64,000 bases of DNA from Ilyonectria destructans (lineage: Eukaryota > Ascomycota > Sordariomycetes > Hypocreales > Nectriaceae). Positions 46,021 to 57,775 of this stretch are shown piece by piece; position 1 is the first letter of the stretch; each line of letters opens with the position of its first letter. The translations under genes and the position numbers were made by a program. Location: positions 558,001 to 622,000 of the forward strand of contig JAHEWK010000005.1 of the NCBI GenBank assembly GCA_020740775.1. The letters run 5' to 3'. The notes below the pieces were generated by a model that made no database searches, was not told where the DNA came from, and saw only the letters and a program-made list of their open reading frames with translations.

Positions 46021-48109
46021 ATGGAATCTAAACCAGATATCCTCGTGTCCGTTGATTTAGGGACCACCTTTACAGGTAAGTTGGAAATCCGTGAGCTGCA
46101 TTGAAGTCCGACACTCACAAGTAAAGGGGTTGCTTGGATGACCCCAAGGACGAACGCAAGTACTCCCCCTCAGGTTATCAACAATTGGCCCGGAGATGGT
46201 GGACAGAATGAGCGAAAAGTACCATCGACACTGATCTACAACCCCAACAGTTCCACTGTGTCTTCGTGGGGATTTCTTTGTGCAGACGATGACACTTCAT
46301 CAGGCAAGATACGTCGCGAGTGTTTCAAAGTGTTCCTAGATGCGGAAACGTTGGCGGATGTTCAACAGCGGGGTCTTCCCAATGTCCCGCAAAGCACTGC
46401 AGAAGCCCAACGCTTTGTCACAGACTATCTCAAGGAGATTTACATACATGTGAAAGAGACGATTGAAATAGAAATGGGAAGACAACCCTGGAAAGACAAG
46501 ACCGTCACCTTCCTCTTCAGCGTACCCACAACGTGGGAAAGCATGGATATCATCAATGACTTCAAGGCGTGTATACTGAAGGCTGGGTTTGGGTCTGGCG
46601 GCTCCAATCACTCTGCGCTGGTCGATCTGACGGAAGCTGAGGCTGCTGCCGTTGCGACGCTGAAGACCAGCTCGATCACCTTTGATCAGGGAAGCCTGTT
46701 TCTTACAGTAGATGCAGGTGGAGGCACAACTGATCTTTCTCTGATGCGAATCACATCGGCGGATAGTCAGTTTCCGCAAATGTCACAAGTTACGGCTGTC
46801 AACGGCTTGGGTGTTGGCGGGTCTCTGATCGACATTGCGTTTATGAGAGTGGTGCAGCAGCGACTAGAAGCATGTCCTCCCCAGCCTCGTCTGCCACGCG
46901 ACCTTGCGGCTCGGATGTCAAGAGGTGCTTTCATGAGGCTGAAGCACAAATTTGGCCAGCGCGCATGGATGAATACTCCCGAATTTGGAGTTCAGATGGA
47001 TGGCGCACCACACGATTTCACCCACCCCGGCCTAGGGGCGCGGAATGGCAGCATGTTCTTTTCAAGGTAAGCATATTGCTTTGGTGTTGGAACATCTCAG
47101 ACTAATTAAAATCAGAGGGGAAATCCAATCGCTGTTTGATAGCCAAATCCAAGGCATTTTGGCACGCATTGAGAAGCAACTGGACTGGGTGACACAGAAC
47201 CAGCCGCACGAGCAAGTGGTACGAATCACGCCCCTCTAGGCCGCCACATGAGCTAACAAGAGAAATAGAGATACATGATCCTATCCGGGGGCTTAGGTAG
47301 CTCCGTCTATGTGAGGGATGTTTTACAGGCGAGATTCACGAGCAATCCACATCGCAATGCTGCGCAGGTGGCTGTGGTCTCGTGTAGAGAGCCGCAACTG
47401 GTTGTCGCTCGCGGTCTTTTGTTCGATCAGCAGCAGAAATGGGACACGGGCAACAAGTCGGTGCTATCTACACGCATCGCTAGAGCGAGCTACGGTGTTG
47501 TTGTGAAACAGCTGTACTCACCAGAGCACCACTTTGGCGAGGACATCAATGATGATCCGTTCGAGCCCAATAAGAAGTGGGCGGTGAATCAGATTCAATG
47601 GCTCATAAGAAAGGTGCGCCCAAATTTAATGATTTTGGACCTCAAGTTTACTGATCCGATGTTAGGGAGATGTTATCAACCCTGATTCACCGCTGTCAAA
47701 GGATTTTAAAATCCGACTTGCCGAAGGAGACACAACGAGGTCATGGAACGCCGAGATAGTCATGTCTCAGAATGAAGCATCATTTCTTCCACGAAGTCTA
47801 AAGCAAGGTAAGAAAGACGAACATTTCATGTGCATCCAGTTAGGTTGAACACTGTGGCTAATGTGGTACTCGACAGCCGGGGCGAAAAGACTGTGTGATG
47901 TGAAGAGCAATCTCAGTGGAATACAGCAGAGTCAACTCGTGCTACAACACAAGAGACGTTCATGTTTCTCGCGAGGTCACAAGTACTATATTTGCAACTT
48001 TGACATTCGAGTCATTGTAGCCCCTGCAGACTTGCGATTTGAGTTGTGGTTTGGCGGGATGAAATTTTCAGGCAACCATGAACCGATCGAAGTCAAATGG
48101 GGCACTTGA
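46021..48109 (+). CDS. Hsp70-like ATPase-fold protein, intact
   Basis: Six exons (46021-46075, 46127-47066, 47116-47218, 47269-47613, 47666-47807, 47877-48109) give 605 aa. All introns are 49-69 nt with phases that agree. Phosphate-1 motif SVDLGTTFTG is split by intron 1; phosphate-2 is TVDAGGGTTDLS; the adenosine motif is ILSGGLGSSVYV. Beyond the nucleotide-binding domain the C-terminus is beta-rich and lacks the standard Hsp70 substrate-binding domain and EEVD end. This group of divergent fungal Hsp70-like proteins is expanded in filamentous ascomycetes; roles are largely undescribed. It is the second such gene in the window and, unlike the one at 8725, has no internal stop. Confidence 0.88.
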
Positions 48110-48453
48110 AAGTGTTAGCTATAGAGAAGATCGACTATAAATCTAGAGAATGAGTTCAGGATTTATGAGGTGCTAAGGGGGACATGTAGTTTGACATATG
48201 TGAGTATTGTGTAGTTTATTAAAAGTCATACAAACAACTCTTCAGCTATTAGATTAGGCTCACAGCTGGCCATAAATTCTATACATTATGGATCCTTCGA
48301 TTCTAGTTGGAAACGTCCTCTTTGCAGTCCGCTTCAACACTGTCAATGAGCGACCAACTTGACTCATGTCAAATTGCCTTGCACGCACTGGCAGCTCTCC
48401 GAAGCTGATCTGTTTGGAATTCATGAATAGTCAGCAATCATCTTAGCTAGGGA
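48110..48453. other. convergent intergenic region
   Basis: Between the Hsp70-like gene and the convergent regulator. An alternative last exon of the regulator, using a GC donor, could lie here (stop at 48369-48371). Confidence 0.35.
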
Positions 48454-50774
48454 TCAGAAGCTAGGACTTCTAAACTTGCCATTCAATGTTCTCATGCATG
48501 CAAAGCCCACTGAGAAATTGTCGAGAGCACGAATGGATGCCTTCACGCCTGCCTCGCATCTGTCGCGCATTCCGTGAGTCGCAATAAGCCGCTCACCCGA
48601 ATCTTCAATCCCAGAAGTTTGGAAATAATGCATCATCAATGCGGTATAGCCAGCTAGAGCTACCGAACAAGCGAACGGTGCCACTAATGAGTGTTAGGAT
48701 CGTTCATTCTGAGCAGGCTTGAGGAACCAACCTCGGATATCTGAGCTTAGACACTCTAGCGTTGCTGCCATTCTTGTGGACGATTCCAAGCATATTTTCG
48801 TAGACTCACCAACCGTAAATGGGAATATTTCACATGCAATTCCCGATCCTTGAAGTCCGGAAGCACGATTTGTAGGACTTGAGCCCTCTGGCATGTCTGA
48901 AAATGGAACTGACTCAAACCGTTTCAAAACAGCTAGAGAGTCCATAAAAGCACGATATCTGTGAGTTTTGATATGTGAACTAGCCTCGTTAGTGATGGAA
49001 TCTGATGTTGAACGAAACCCAATACCTTGTCAATCGTATCCATGTGACCTTTTTTAAACAAACTCCGGCTCTTGACTCCGATGACTGATTTGAGCTCATT
49101 TGCATGTCCTCAACGTCAATAAGCCCCTCCAATTGAGATTTGATGATGCTGTCGAGGAGGCTAATATTTTGGCGGAAATTTACTATAGCAGTTCTCGAGT
49201 CGACTCCTCTCACAAGGGCAACAAGGAGGAGAGTAGCGGAAACGAGGGTCTCCTCCGCACGAATGTATCTACTCCATACCTGATTTGAATTAGTAAACTA
49301 GTTCATGGAGAGTCAAATCCAGACATACTTCTGAATCGTTTCCGGTAGAGGGATATGGGGTCGTGAACGTATCGATGGCCATGGGGCGCGTCGGTGGCTT
49401 TTCAGTTAGCAAATTGGCATAATAACATATCGCCTCTAATCTTATGGCTTACTTTGCAGCTAACAATGGATGCATTGCACATACAAAGGTACTAGAAGCT
49501 CGTCAGGCAAATCCAGAACGGTACAAACAATAACTTACTGTCATCCACCACGTTCTCCTCCTCGCTTCGGAAAATTCGCTGTCATCTTCCTGTCGGTTGT
49601 GCAGGGAGAGTTTGACTGCGGAATCAAAAGCTTCTTCTGCCATTTGAGTCATTTTCCCGATATTCCCATGGTGCAGATATTGGTATATGCTAAGGACACA
49701 AAAGGCCATCGGCGTCTCAAGCTCAGTTGGCACGTGGGAGTGGACGAAAGATCGAGAAAACGAGGTCGGACTTGGTGTATTCATGTCAGACGCAATCCCG
49801 ATGCACTCAATTGCGCACTGGGCAAGGGATTGGGAATACCCAGCGCGCAACTCTCGTCCTGCCTCGTCAGATGGGCTGTCATCGCTGGAATGTGGCAAAA
49901 GAATGAGGATTGATAGCAAAGCCAATATGAGCGGCGACGAGGGCTCATAGTCGGAAAAGAATTCACCGGTAGGTATCCAGGGTTCAGCACAGTCTTCCGC
50001 ATCCTGCTCTGGCGGTGGGGGCAGGATCGGAAAACCAGGGTGGATCAGTTCGTAATACGCTGAGATTCTGTCTCGCACAGTAATAAGCAATCAAGGTTGT
50101 TTGAGGGTGGCGTGTATGGGGCCTTTGGGGGGATAAAACTCACACTTCTTCATCAGACTTGTATCGTCGTAAAACAGGAATCGGTTGTCGAGGAGAAGTA
50201 TCGATAATGGATTCGTTGACAACGGTCACTGGTGGATACGATGGCAAGCTGAATACATCGGTAAAGAATTTATCCAAGGCTTTGTCCGAGTCGCCTCCGA
50301 ATATGTCGTCGAATTGGATCATGCTGAGGTCATCGTTGTAGAGTGACGGGAGAACCGCTTCCTGGTCTTGCATAAAAGCAGGCGCGTCATCAACATCGAG
50401 AAGGGGACTCGGAGGGTAAATATCCTGTATCATACGGGACGATTGGCTTTCTAGATGAGTTGTGTCGCGTCTCAAGCCTCTGCGGCTTTCCGTGAAGACG
50501 CAGGCCTGGCTCCTTTTGAGGCACTGTCGGCAATGAGCACAATCCATCGCCCTGCAGCACATAACTTACACGACTACATGGGTTGTTTCCACTGCATCGT
50601 AGGCGAGAAGCTCGGCTGCTTGCGACTCAGTAGGGTGACGGGAAGGACAAAGCTGGGCGGGGCGGACAGGGGTAACATCGCATACCATGCAGTACACGCC
50701 GACTTGGCTGGAGGAGTTGCGAACTTTTTGCGACTGGTATTGTCGTTTCGCGGTGCTTTTCTTTGTCGAGCCAT
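48454..50774 (-). CDS. fungal-specific transcription factor, zinc cluster region uncertain
   Basis: Seven well-supported exons (50551-50144, 50067-49539, 49491-49453, 49397-49329, 49279-49026, 48958-48732, 48683-48454) plus a tentative first exon 50774-50686. Exon at 50551 opens with CAHCRQCLKRSQACVF, the second half of a Zn2Cys6 cluster (C-x2-C-x6-C). The body reads as a Fungal_trans-type middle domain (YYELIHPGFPILPP, then RRRTWWMT, spliced to YLCMCNASIV and FTTPYPS). The first three Cys of the cluster are not recovered: the tentative exon gives only ACTAW before the junction. Either a small exon is missed or the DNA-binding domain is damaged. The last exon could also splice through a GCAAGT donor to a stop at 48369. 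Confidence 0.7.
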
Positions 50775-51059
50775 GTTTGAGACGGTCGGGGATGTAGTAT
50801 CTGCAAGCAGTTTGGATTGGGATGAAATCAACTCTCTTGATGGAGGCGGTTCGGGATGCTCTGGAAGCTTTTGCTAGTTGAGGTCCACAGTCTAGACCCA
50901 GTCTCGACAAGCTTTCACTTGATTTGTCAGCCCTCTAAGTCATATGCTAGTAATTCTACCCCACAAATGGAGTCACTGGGCTACTTCGTGTCGGCATCTC
51001 CCACACTCCAACTCGGGCTTTTGCATCGGTGTTGGAGATGCTCCACGGCACATTCCGCC

Positions 51060-52550
51060 ATGGACAGACCACATCTCTGCACATATTGTGACCGCCGGTT
51101 TCGACGACCGGAGCATCTACAGCGTCACATTCGCACGCGTAGGCAAACGTCCCGGACTGCAGATACGCGCTGACATTGGTTCCCAGACACAAAAGAGAAA
51201 CCCTACGTGTGCCACTGCGGCTCCTCGTTTGCCCGACGCGATTTGTTACGCCGCCATGAGAGACTCGCTCATGAGCAATCCACACCTGCAGTCATTGATC
51301 ATGACATTCTAGTAACCGCTGATAATCTTCCAGCCGAGGTCAACGACTCAACGCCCGGCGCGAGCGGAGACGTTGGACCGCAACCGAGCCAGACTGCCGT
51401 GTCATCCAACAAGTCTCTACCTCTTCCCCCAGAGTACCACCATACGTGTACGTATTCCACTCCTTATCAATGTCACTAGATTTGTCGCAATGCATGCGTT
51501 TGCGCCGTCTCACGTTGCCATCTGGGCTGATCCAAATGCAGATTCGACAATCCTAGATCCACCCACCGCAGACGATCCCTTGTATGATTTCACAACCTTC
51601 CTTAGAAATAGCGGTCTACGGCAGGTGGCTCGCGTCTCGGTTTTACTCGATGATGCACAGGGTACCCCTAATCCAGAACGTTCCGTATCCGATACCGTTG
51701 ACACGGACAACTCGACATTTTTCTCCCTCAACTCTCCACAGCCAAACAGCCCATTGACGAGTCCGACGGCGAATGATGTCACTTTGGCCAACTTAAACCT
51801 ATCAGCCGATTTGTTGCGGCCATATCTTGAGCAGATGCCTGAATTTATTCAGCCTCCTGCCCAGTCTATCAAGAGATATCTCCAAACATACATGCAAAGA
51901 AGCCAATTCAAGTTCATCCACGAGAGTATTCGGCCCCAAGATATCCATGTCTCGTTGACTCTAGCCATCCTTGCTCTTGGCGCCCAATACCTCTTCGAAA
52001 CCCGGAATGCGACGTCTTTGTTCAATGCCAGCAGAAGCATTGCGCTCAAGTTATGGACGTCGCAGGAAATTATCCAACAGCAATCCCCGCAGTATGTAAG
52101 ACCATGTACGAACCCCTAAACGGCTGCTGATAAAAGCCTGTCAGTCCACTTCAGCTAGCGGGTGTGTTCTTATTGCTTAGTGAATTTGTAAAACGAGACC
52201 AACCCCTTGCTCTTCCCCAGCAGCTCGGTGTTTTACAAAGCGGTCTCATATTCAGCCTCGGCATTCATGGAGGTCTTTTAGATGATATTGACGAGGTTCA
52301 ATTTCACAGCTGGGCAAAGGCCGAGACTAATAGGCGTACTGAGACATTCGGGTTATCGATAGCGTTGGTCCAGAACTTCCTCTTAGAATTCTTGCCCATT
52401 TCGTTGAGGATCGGCCCGCATGTCCGATTTCCTTGCCCTCCAAAGATATGGGATATACCTACGGCCGAGGAATTTAAAAGACATACCGAATCAATTCCAA
52501 ACACGGACGGGCTCAGTGTGTTTTTTGAGACATTCCTCGAGGGTAAAGTG
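51060..52550 (+). pseudogene. C2H2/Fungal_trans regulator, 5' part, interrupted by a retrotransposon
   Basis: Exons 51060-51138, 51187-51433, 51480-52095 and 52155 onward; introns 51139-51186, 51434-51479 and 52096-52154. Two C2H2 fingers as in the cluster regulator: CTYCDRRFRRPEHLQRH and CHCGSSFARRDLLRRH. A Ser/Pro linker and the start of the Fungal_trans helical domain follow (SIKRYLQTYMQRSQFKFIHE). The coding frame runs straight into the left LTR at 52551. The target duplication AAGTG is 52546-52550. Across the insertion the frame continues correctly at 58170, so the gene was intact until the element landed. It is now almost certainly non-functional, or makes a truncated finger protein. 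Confidence 0.85.
52546..52550. repeat. target-site duplication, left copy
   Basis: AAGTG directly before the left LTR, matching 58165-58169 after the right LTR. Confidence 0.9.
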
Positions 52551-52766
52551 TGTGAAAGGCCTCTAGTGAGTTGATTCAACTAACTAGTCCCTATGCTGTT
52601 TACTTTCAAGATGAAGAAAGGAAAGAATCTAAATACAAACTGGGTGCGTGAAGACGCGTTATATCTTCTTTAATATAGAAGATTCGAGAATCAACTCGAT
52701 GGCGCTGTGGAGAAGAATTCGGGCTTGGCGGCAGAGCCGCCAGCCAAGTGGGCCTGACCCGTTACA
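52551..52766 (-). repeat. LTR (3' LTR of the element)
   Basis: 216 bp, same sequence as 57949-58164. Ends TGTGAAAGG / CCGTTACA on the plus strand. Confidence 0.95.
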
Positions 52767-52781
52767 TTACCCCCCTCCTCC
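52767..52781 (-). other. polypurine tract
   Basis: On the minus strand GGAGGAGGGGGGTAA abuts the 3' LTR. It overlaps the last codons of the pol frame (four Gly and the TAA stop). Confidence 0.8.
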
Positions 52782-53507
52782 AGAGTTGGCGTGTATCTCA
52801 CGATGATTTTCGAAGTTGACTCTCTTCTTCTTCCGCTTTGTCCATTGTTTCCATGCATCCGTATGCCGTACAGCACTGAGATGCTCCCACGTGGGTCTCG
52901 AATAGTCCACCCACTTCACGAGCACCTTCTTGTGCGTGCCTTCCTTCTTTTCATCGAGGATGCGTTCAACGAGGTACATCTCTTGACCGTCCACCAGCAC
53001 TGGTGGGGCGCTCTCGTGATCGACCTGCTGTGATGGTAGCGGGTCGTCAGGGACGGGCCGGAGCAAATCCACATGGAATACTGGGTGTATGCGTCCGGGC
53101 ACGTCTAACTTGTAGGCGTGTGGGTTAATCTCCTCGACCACTTGGTATTTTGCATGTAGCCAGTCCAGCTTCTTACAAGGCCGTGACGTCTTGACGTTCT
53201 TCAGATTAAGGTATACCCAGTCTCCAGGCTTGTAGCGGGGCGAGGCAGTTCTGTGCCTGTTGGCTTGGGCTTGCTGTATCTCTTGGGCCATAGCTATTGC
53301 AGCTTGCGCAAACTCTGTGGCGTCCTGAAGTCTCTGGATGAAGTCTTCTGCCATAACCTCGCCCTCCCTCGCATCTTCTGCTCTTCGATCCTCGACTAGC
53401 TGAATTGGCTCGTTGTGGTAGCCGTGCATGAAGAAGAACGGGCTTAGGCCGGTAGAGGCCGCGTCCCTCTCGTTGATTGTTGCCATGGCTATTGGTAGCA
53501 GGTCTAG
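52767..53507 (-). pseudogene. integrase C-terminus and chromodomain
   Basis: Open frame after the TAG at 53508-53510, in the same frame as the upstream integrase piece. It has the integrase C-terminal beta domain (KPGDWVYLNLKNVKTSRPC, PHAYKLDVPGRIHPVFHVDLL) and then a chromodomain (YLVERILDEKK, VLVKWVDYSRPTWEHL), which in chromoviruses steers insertion to modified chromatin. The Lys/Arg-rich tail ends in Gly residues coded by the polypurine tract. The first Met is at 53486. Confidence 0.85.
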
Positions 53508-54412
53508 CTAATTCTCTTGGAGATAGTTTGTCCATATTCGTAGGATCTTCTCAACCTCTTGGTTCATTCGCTCCGTCGCTCCATCCGTCTGTGGGTGGTA
53601 CGCCGTCGATAGCCGCTGCTCGATCTGCAGCAGTTTGCAGAAGTGCTTCCACATGTCGCTGACAAACTGGGGCCCACGGTCACTGGTTATGGCTGTTGGA
53701 ATACCATGGACCGGGTAGTGCCGTTCGAAGAGTCTCTTAGCAACCGCTTCCGAGGAGATATCGCTCATGCCTTCGAGTTCGACGCCTTTGGTAAGCCGGT
53801 CTGTGACTACCATGCAGTTCGTCGCGCCATCCCGTCCCGATGGTGGGAGGTCCGTAATGAAGTCGATAGTGACCTCGCTCCATATTCGTTGCGGAATGGG
53901 TAATGGCTTCAGGAGCCCTCTCTTCGTGTCTCTCCAAATGGTGTTCCTTCCGCAGACCTCACAGTTACGCACGAATTGGCGTACTTCGCTAGCTGCGCCC
54001 GGCCAAAAGAAGCGTCTCGACAGAATAGAGTACGTAAGGTCTCTCCCCGGGTGCCCGGTAATGTGGGAGTCGTGTGTTGCTTGAATAATCTTCGTGCGCA
54101 GCGGCTCAGAGTTGGGTATCCAGACACGATTCCGGAAGCATAGGAGACCTTTGTCATCCAGTGAGCATTCTGAGATACTCACAACCTTCTCCTTTTGCAA
54201 CTGTGTCGGTAAGTTCTTCTCTCCATTCGCTACTAGCTTCGTGAGTTCCTGGTAGAGCTTGTCCTCTCGGCGTGCGGCGTCCCAAAGTTGCTGCAATTCC
54301 TGGTCCTCGAATAGCCTGATATCCTTTTCGAAATCAAACTCCAGGGCGCCCTCAGTGTTGGTGGAAACTGTCGAGATGCGTACCCTTCTAAGATGGTCGT
54401 CCTGAAAGAGCC
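53508..54412 (-). pseudogene. integrase, zinc-binding and catalytic core
   Basis: Frame shifted relative to the RT/RNase H piece. It contains the HHCC zinc domain (His of THDSHITGHPGR, Cys of NCEVCG), the catalytic core with Asp in VTIDFITDLP, Asp in ITSDRGPQF and Glu in TDGATERMNQE: a complete DDE set. It stops at TAG 53508-53510, at a position where a Trp would be expected. Confidence 0.85.
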
Positions 54413-56455
54413 TCATAATGCGTGCTTGAGCCGCTCGTCCGAGTAGTCGGCTGGCATATCTTGGTCTCGTCGAGAGAGCGCGTCTGGCAGTCCAGCCTTC
54501 TTTCCGGGTCTCCATTCGAGTGTGAAATGGAACCTGGATAAGAACTCCGACCATCGTACTTGTCTTTCCGTTAATCTTCTCTCCGAATAGAAGTATTTCA
54601 GATTCTGATGGTCCGTGAGGATCCTGAAATTCTTCACAGCTCGCAGCTCTGGTTCCCATTGCTCCAGACACCTTACAATAGCAAGCAGTTCCTTGTCGTG
54701 AATAGCGTAGTTGACCTCTGCTGGCGAGTGTTTCTTCGAGAAATAGGCGACAGGCCGTAATAGTCCGTCTTCGTCGTCTCGCTGGGAGAGGACACCCCCA
54801 GTGACAAATCCTGAAGAATCTGCCTCCACGATAGTCTCTCTCTCCGGGTGGAAATGAGCTAGAATAGGGGCCGTGATCAACAGGTCCTTAAGCTTCTCAA
54901 AGGCTTCTTCGCATAGGTCGTCCCAACGGAAGGGTACGTCCTTTTTCGTTAGCCGTATCAGCGGCTCTGCTATCTCTGAGAACTCAGGCATGAAAATCCT
55001 ATAGAAGTTCGCGAAACCGATAAAGGCTCTAACGGCTTTTACGTTCGTTGGCGTAGTCCATTCCTTGACAGCCTTGACCTTCTCAGGATCGACTCGGATC
55101 CCGTTCTCCGCCTCGATAATGAACCCGAGATATTTCACCGTCTTGACTTCGAATTCGCTCTTGCTGATGTCTAGCTGTAGCCCAGCATCCATTAGGCGTT
55201 GGAGGACCCTGCCGACTTTGTCGCGGTGGTCTTGAATGCTTCCAGAAGAGAAGATCAACACGTCGTCGATGTATGCTGACACGAAATCGTCTAGGTAGTC
55301 TTGGAGCACGCTGTTGATATACCGTTGAAAGGCTGCGGGTGCACCTGTCAGTCCAAATGGGACTACCAGCCATTCAAAAGATCCGTAGCGTGTTCTGAAG
55401 GCCGTCTTTTCTTCGTCTCCGGGGGCGACCCTGATCTTGTGGAATGCTGCTATAACATCTAGCTTCGTGAACCACTTTGCCTTTGCCACAGTGCGTAGCG
55501 TTTCGTTGAGTAAGGGCAGCGGATAGCGGTCCTTCTTGGTGATGTTGTTCAGTCCTCGGTAATCCACACAAAAGCGAACGCCTCCACCAGGCTTTTTCAC
55601 CATGAGAACCGGTGCCGCCGCGGGTGAACTGCTAACTCTGATAAACTCCTTGTCGAGAAGCTCTGTAAGTGTCTTCCGCAGTACCAATAGCTCTTCGCGA
55701 GACATGCCATAAAGCGGACCCCAGGGTAGGGGTTTCTCGCGGCCGTGTTCGTCTCGTAGGACTTCGATCTTCAGGTCAACGCCTGGCCTGTGGGGAGGTA
55801 ACTGGTTGGCCAGTTGTCGAGAGAAGGCTTGTAACCACTTGTGGTAGTGTGGTGGCAACTTCTCCACTGGGTCGATCTTTGGTTTCGGTCTCAAGGCTTT
55901 GTCGATGTCCGCCATCGTGACGGCATAAACTCCAACGCCGCCTGTACGTCTGTTGCGGCGCACGTCGCCTAGAAAGGCAGCGGCCATCACCTTCGAGACC
56001 TCTAGTCGAGGGGGCCGATAGCGTTGTCGGTCTTGTACTTGAGCTCCACTGGTTCCGATCTCCAAGTATCCTTCCTTCGCATGAATGTGAACATCTTGAT
56101 CTTCCATCCATCGTTTGCCTAGAATCATATCCCAGTTAAGGTCGTCAATGACGTACATAAATACACGGCGCTGTTGGTGTCCGTCTAGGTCGATCGATAA
56201 GTAAGTGATCTTGTCGATCTTAACCTCCTTGCCGTCTCCTGCTGCATTCTCGAGGATGCGAGGTTGAACAGGTATATGTGGCAGCTGAAGAGATTGGAAG
56301 GTCCGTTTGCTAACCGCGCCGTAGCAGAGGCAACCATAGTCGACGAGGGATGGTACGAAGTCCGTTCCATTCACCCTAACGTCTGCTATGAATGGATCTC
56401 CATCCATTCTCTTTTTACCGGTTGTCTCCCATTCTCTCACAGCCGCCGCGTGTTC
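54413..56455 (-). pseudogene. protease, reverse transcriptase and RNase H of pol
   Basis: One open frame following the gag TAG in the same frame. The retropepsin region has DYG (in LVDYGCLCYG) instead of the D-S/T-G triad. Reverse transcriptase shows VRFCVDYRGLN, the FTKLDVIAAFHKIRV block and the catalytic box SAYIDDVLIF (YIDD). RNase H follows with VEADSSGFVTGGVLSQ, DKELLAIV and LTDHQNLKYF. The frame ends at TGA 54413-54415, where the downstream integrase continues in another frame; a single missing base near 54415 would explain it. Confidence 0.9.
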
Positions 56456-57775
56456 CTAGTCTGAATCTCCGTCGCTCTGGAGAGTGGCATCTTCGCCTTC
56501 TTCAACGATCGCGGCGTTGGTAACCGAGGGGCGCGAGGGGGCTGCGGCGTTGACTTGAGTGCGTCTGGTTACGCTCCCGGGCCGAATAGGTGCGGCTAAT
56601 GGACAGCGTTCGATTCTGCAGTTATCTCTTCCGCAACGGAGACAACGTCCTTCGCGGTAGCGTGCATCCATTTCATCCTGATCGACCCACTTGGCACGCT
56701 TACCGAGCAAAGCCTGATCCTCTGGTCGCCTGGACTGGTAGCCATTCGTGTTCTTGCCGCCGCGGGTGCGCCCAGCGTTTACTTGAGTGGATGCTTGTGG
56801 GGTTGGCTCCCATTCCATCATGTCCTCTCTTCTGACCTCAGCCTGCTGGACATGCTGTTGCTGAGATCTCTGGCTGCTCTGACTACCGTGGTTGTCCAAG
56901 CCCCTCGTGTTGCCGCGAGGTTTCTTCCACTGGCCTAACAGTTCCATCTGGCTGCTAAGCGAGTCGCACCTCTTTGCCAGCCCAACGTAGGTGCTAATCG
57001 CGACGGAATCAGAGCCTATAAGAGCGGCCTTCATTCTGTCGTTTAGTGCCTCCTGGAGGTAAGAAATCTTGCTGTCATCTGGCCAATATTCGGCATTGGC
57101 GTTGGCGATCTCTTTCTCGAAACGAGGGTAGAACGAAGTAAAGGGTTCGTTTTCTCCTTGCTTAATCGAGTGCAGGTTGCGAGTAGCTCTCTGTTTACGA
57201 TCCTTCTCTCCGTACAACAGTTCAAGGCGGTTGAGCAGTTCAGCCACATTAAACGTCCTCTTCTCAATTTGCATCTCCACAAAGGTGGTCACATTGTCTT
57301 TAGCCTTGCCTTCCAGGCTCATAAAGACATACATAAAGTGGCCCTCTGCGTCTCCGAGGGCTTCGCCGTCGACTCGTAGCTTCCCTTCGGTCTCCAACTT
57401 CCAGCTACGCCACTGGGACTTGTCACCACTGTACTTCGGGACATCTCGCAGCTTGGGGCGCTTGGTCGGGTGAGGACTGTAAGTGATAACCGTATTGGCG
57501 GGATCGGCGGTGATAGAAGGGTTGGTAGTAGTGTTGGGAGTGACAGGAACAGCGGTTGTCTTATTGTCTTCTGGCGCCAGCGTGGGCGCTGGTGTGGGCT
57601 GTATAGACTGGATGGACGTTTCCAGTGCTAACAGCTTCAATTTCGTTTCCTCATTTGCCTCTCTTAGGGCCATATTCTCGGACCGCATAAGCCTGACTTC
57701 GCTCAAGAGTTGCTCGAGTACGCTAGCCGACTGGCTAGTGGTTTCCCCCTGAGTCATGCCGTCTGAGTGGTCCAT
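56456..57775 (-). CDS. gag-like structural protein of the element
   Basis: 439 aa. N-terminal coiled segment and Pro/Thr-rich spacer, then the retrotransposon gag domain (KYSGDKSQWRSWKLE, FVEMQIEKRTFNVAEL), and near the C-terminus a zinc-knuckle-like C-x2-C-x4-C-x4-C (CLRCGRDNCRIERC) in which the usual His is Cys. It ends at TAG 56456-56458, with pol continuing in the same frame after it. Confidence 0.88.
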   Translation of the reverse strand: MDHSDGMTQGETTSQSASVLEQLLSEVRLMRSENMALREANEETKLKLLALETSIQSIQPTPAPTLAPEDNKTTAVPVTPNTTTNPSITADPANTVITYSPHPTKRPKLRDVPKYSGDKSQWRSWKLETEGKLRVDGEALGDAEGHFMYVFMSLEGKAKDNVTTFVEMQIEKRTFNVAELLNRLELLYGEKDRKQRATRNLHSIKQGENEPFTSFYPRFEKEIANANAEYWPDDSKISYLQEALNDRMKAALIGSDSVAISTYVGLAKRCDSLSSQMELLGQWKKPRGNTRGLDNHGSQSSQRSQQQHVQQAEVRREDMMEWEPTPQASTQVNAGRTRGGKNTNGYQSRRPEDQALLGKRAKWVDQDEMDARYREGRCLRCGRDNCRIERCPLAAPIRPGSVTRRTQVNAAAPSRPSVTNAAIVEEGEDATLQSDGDSD

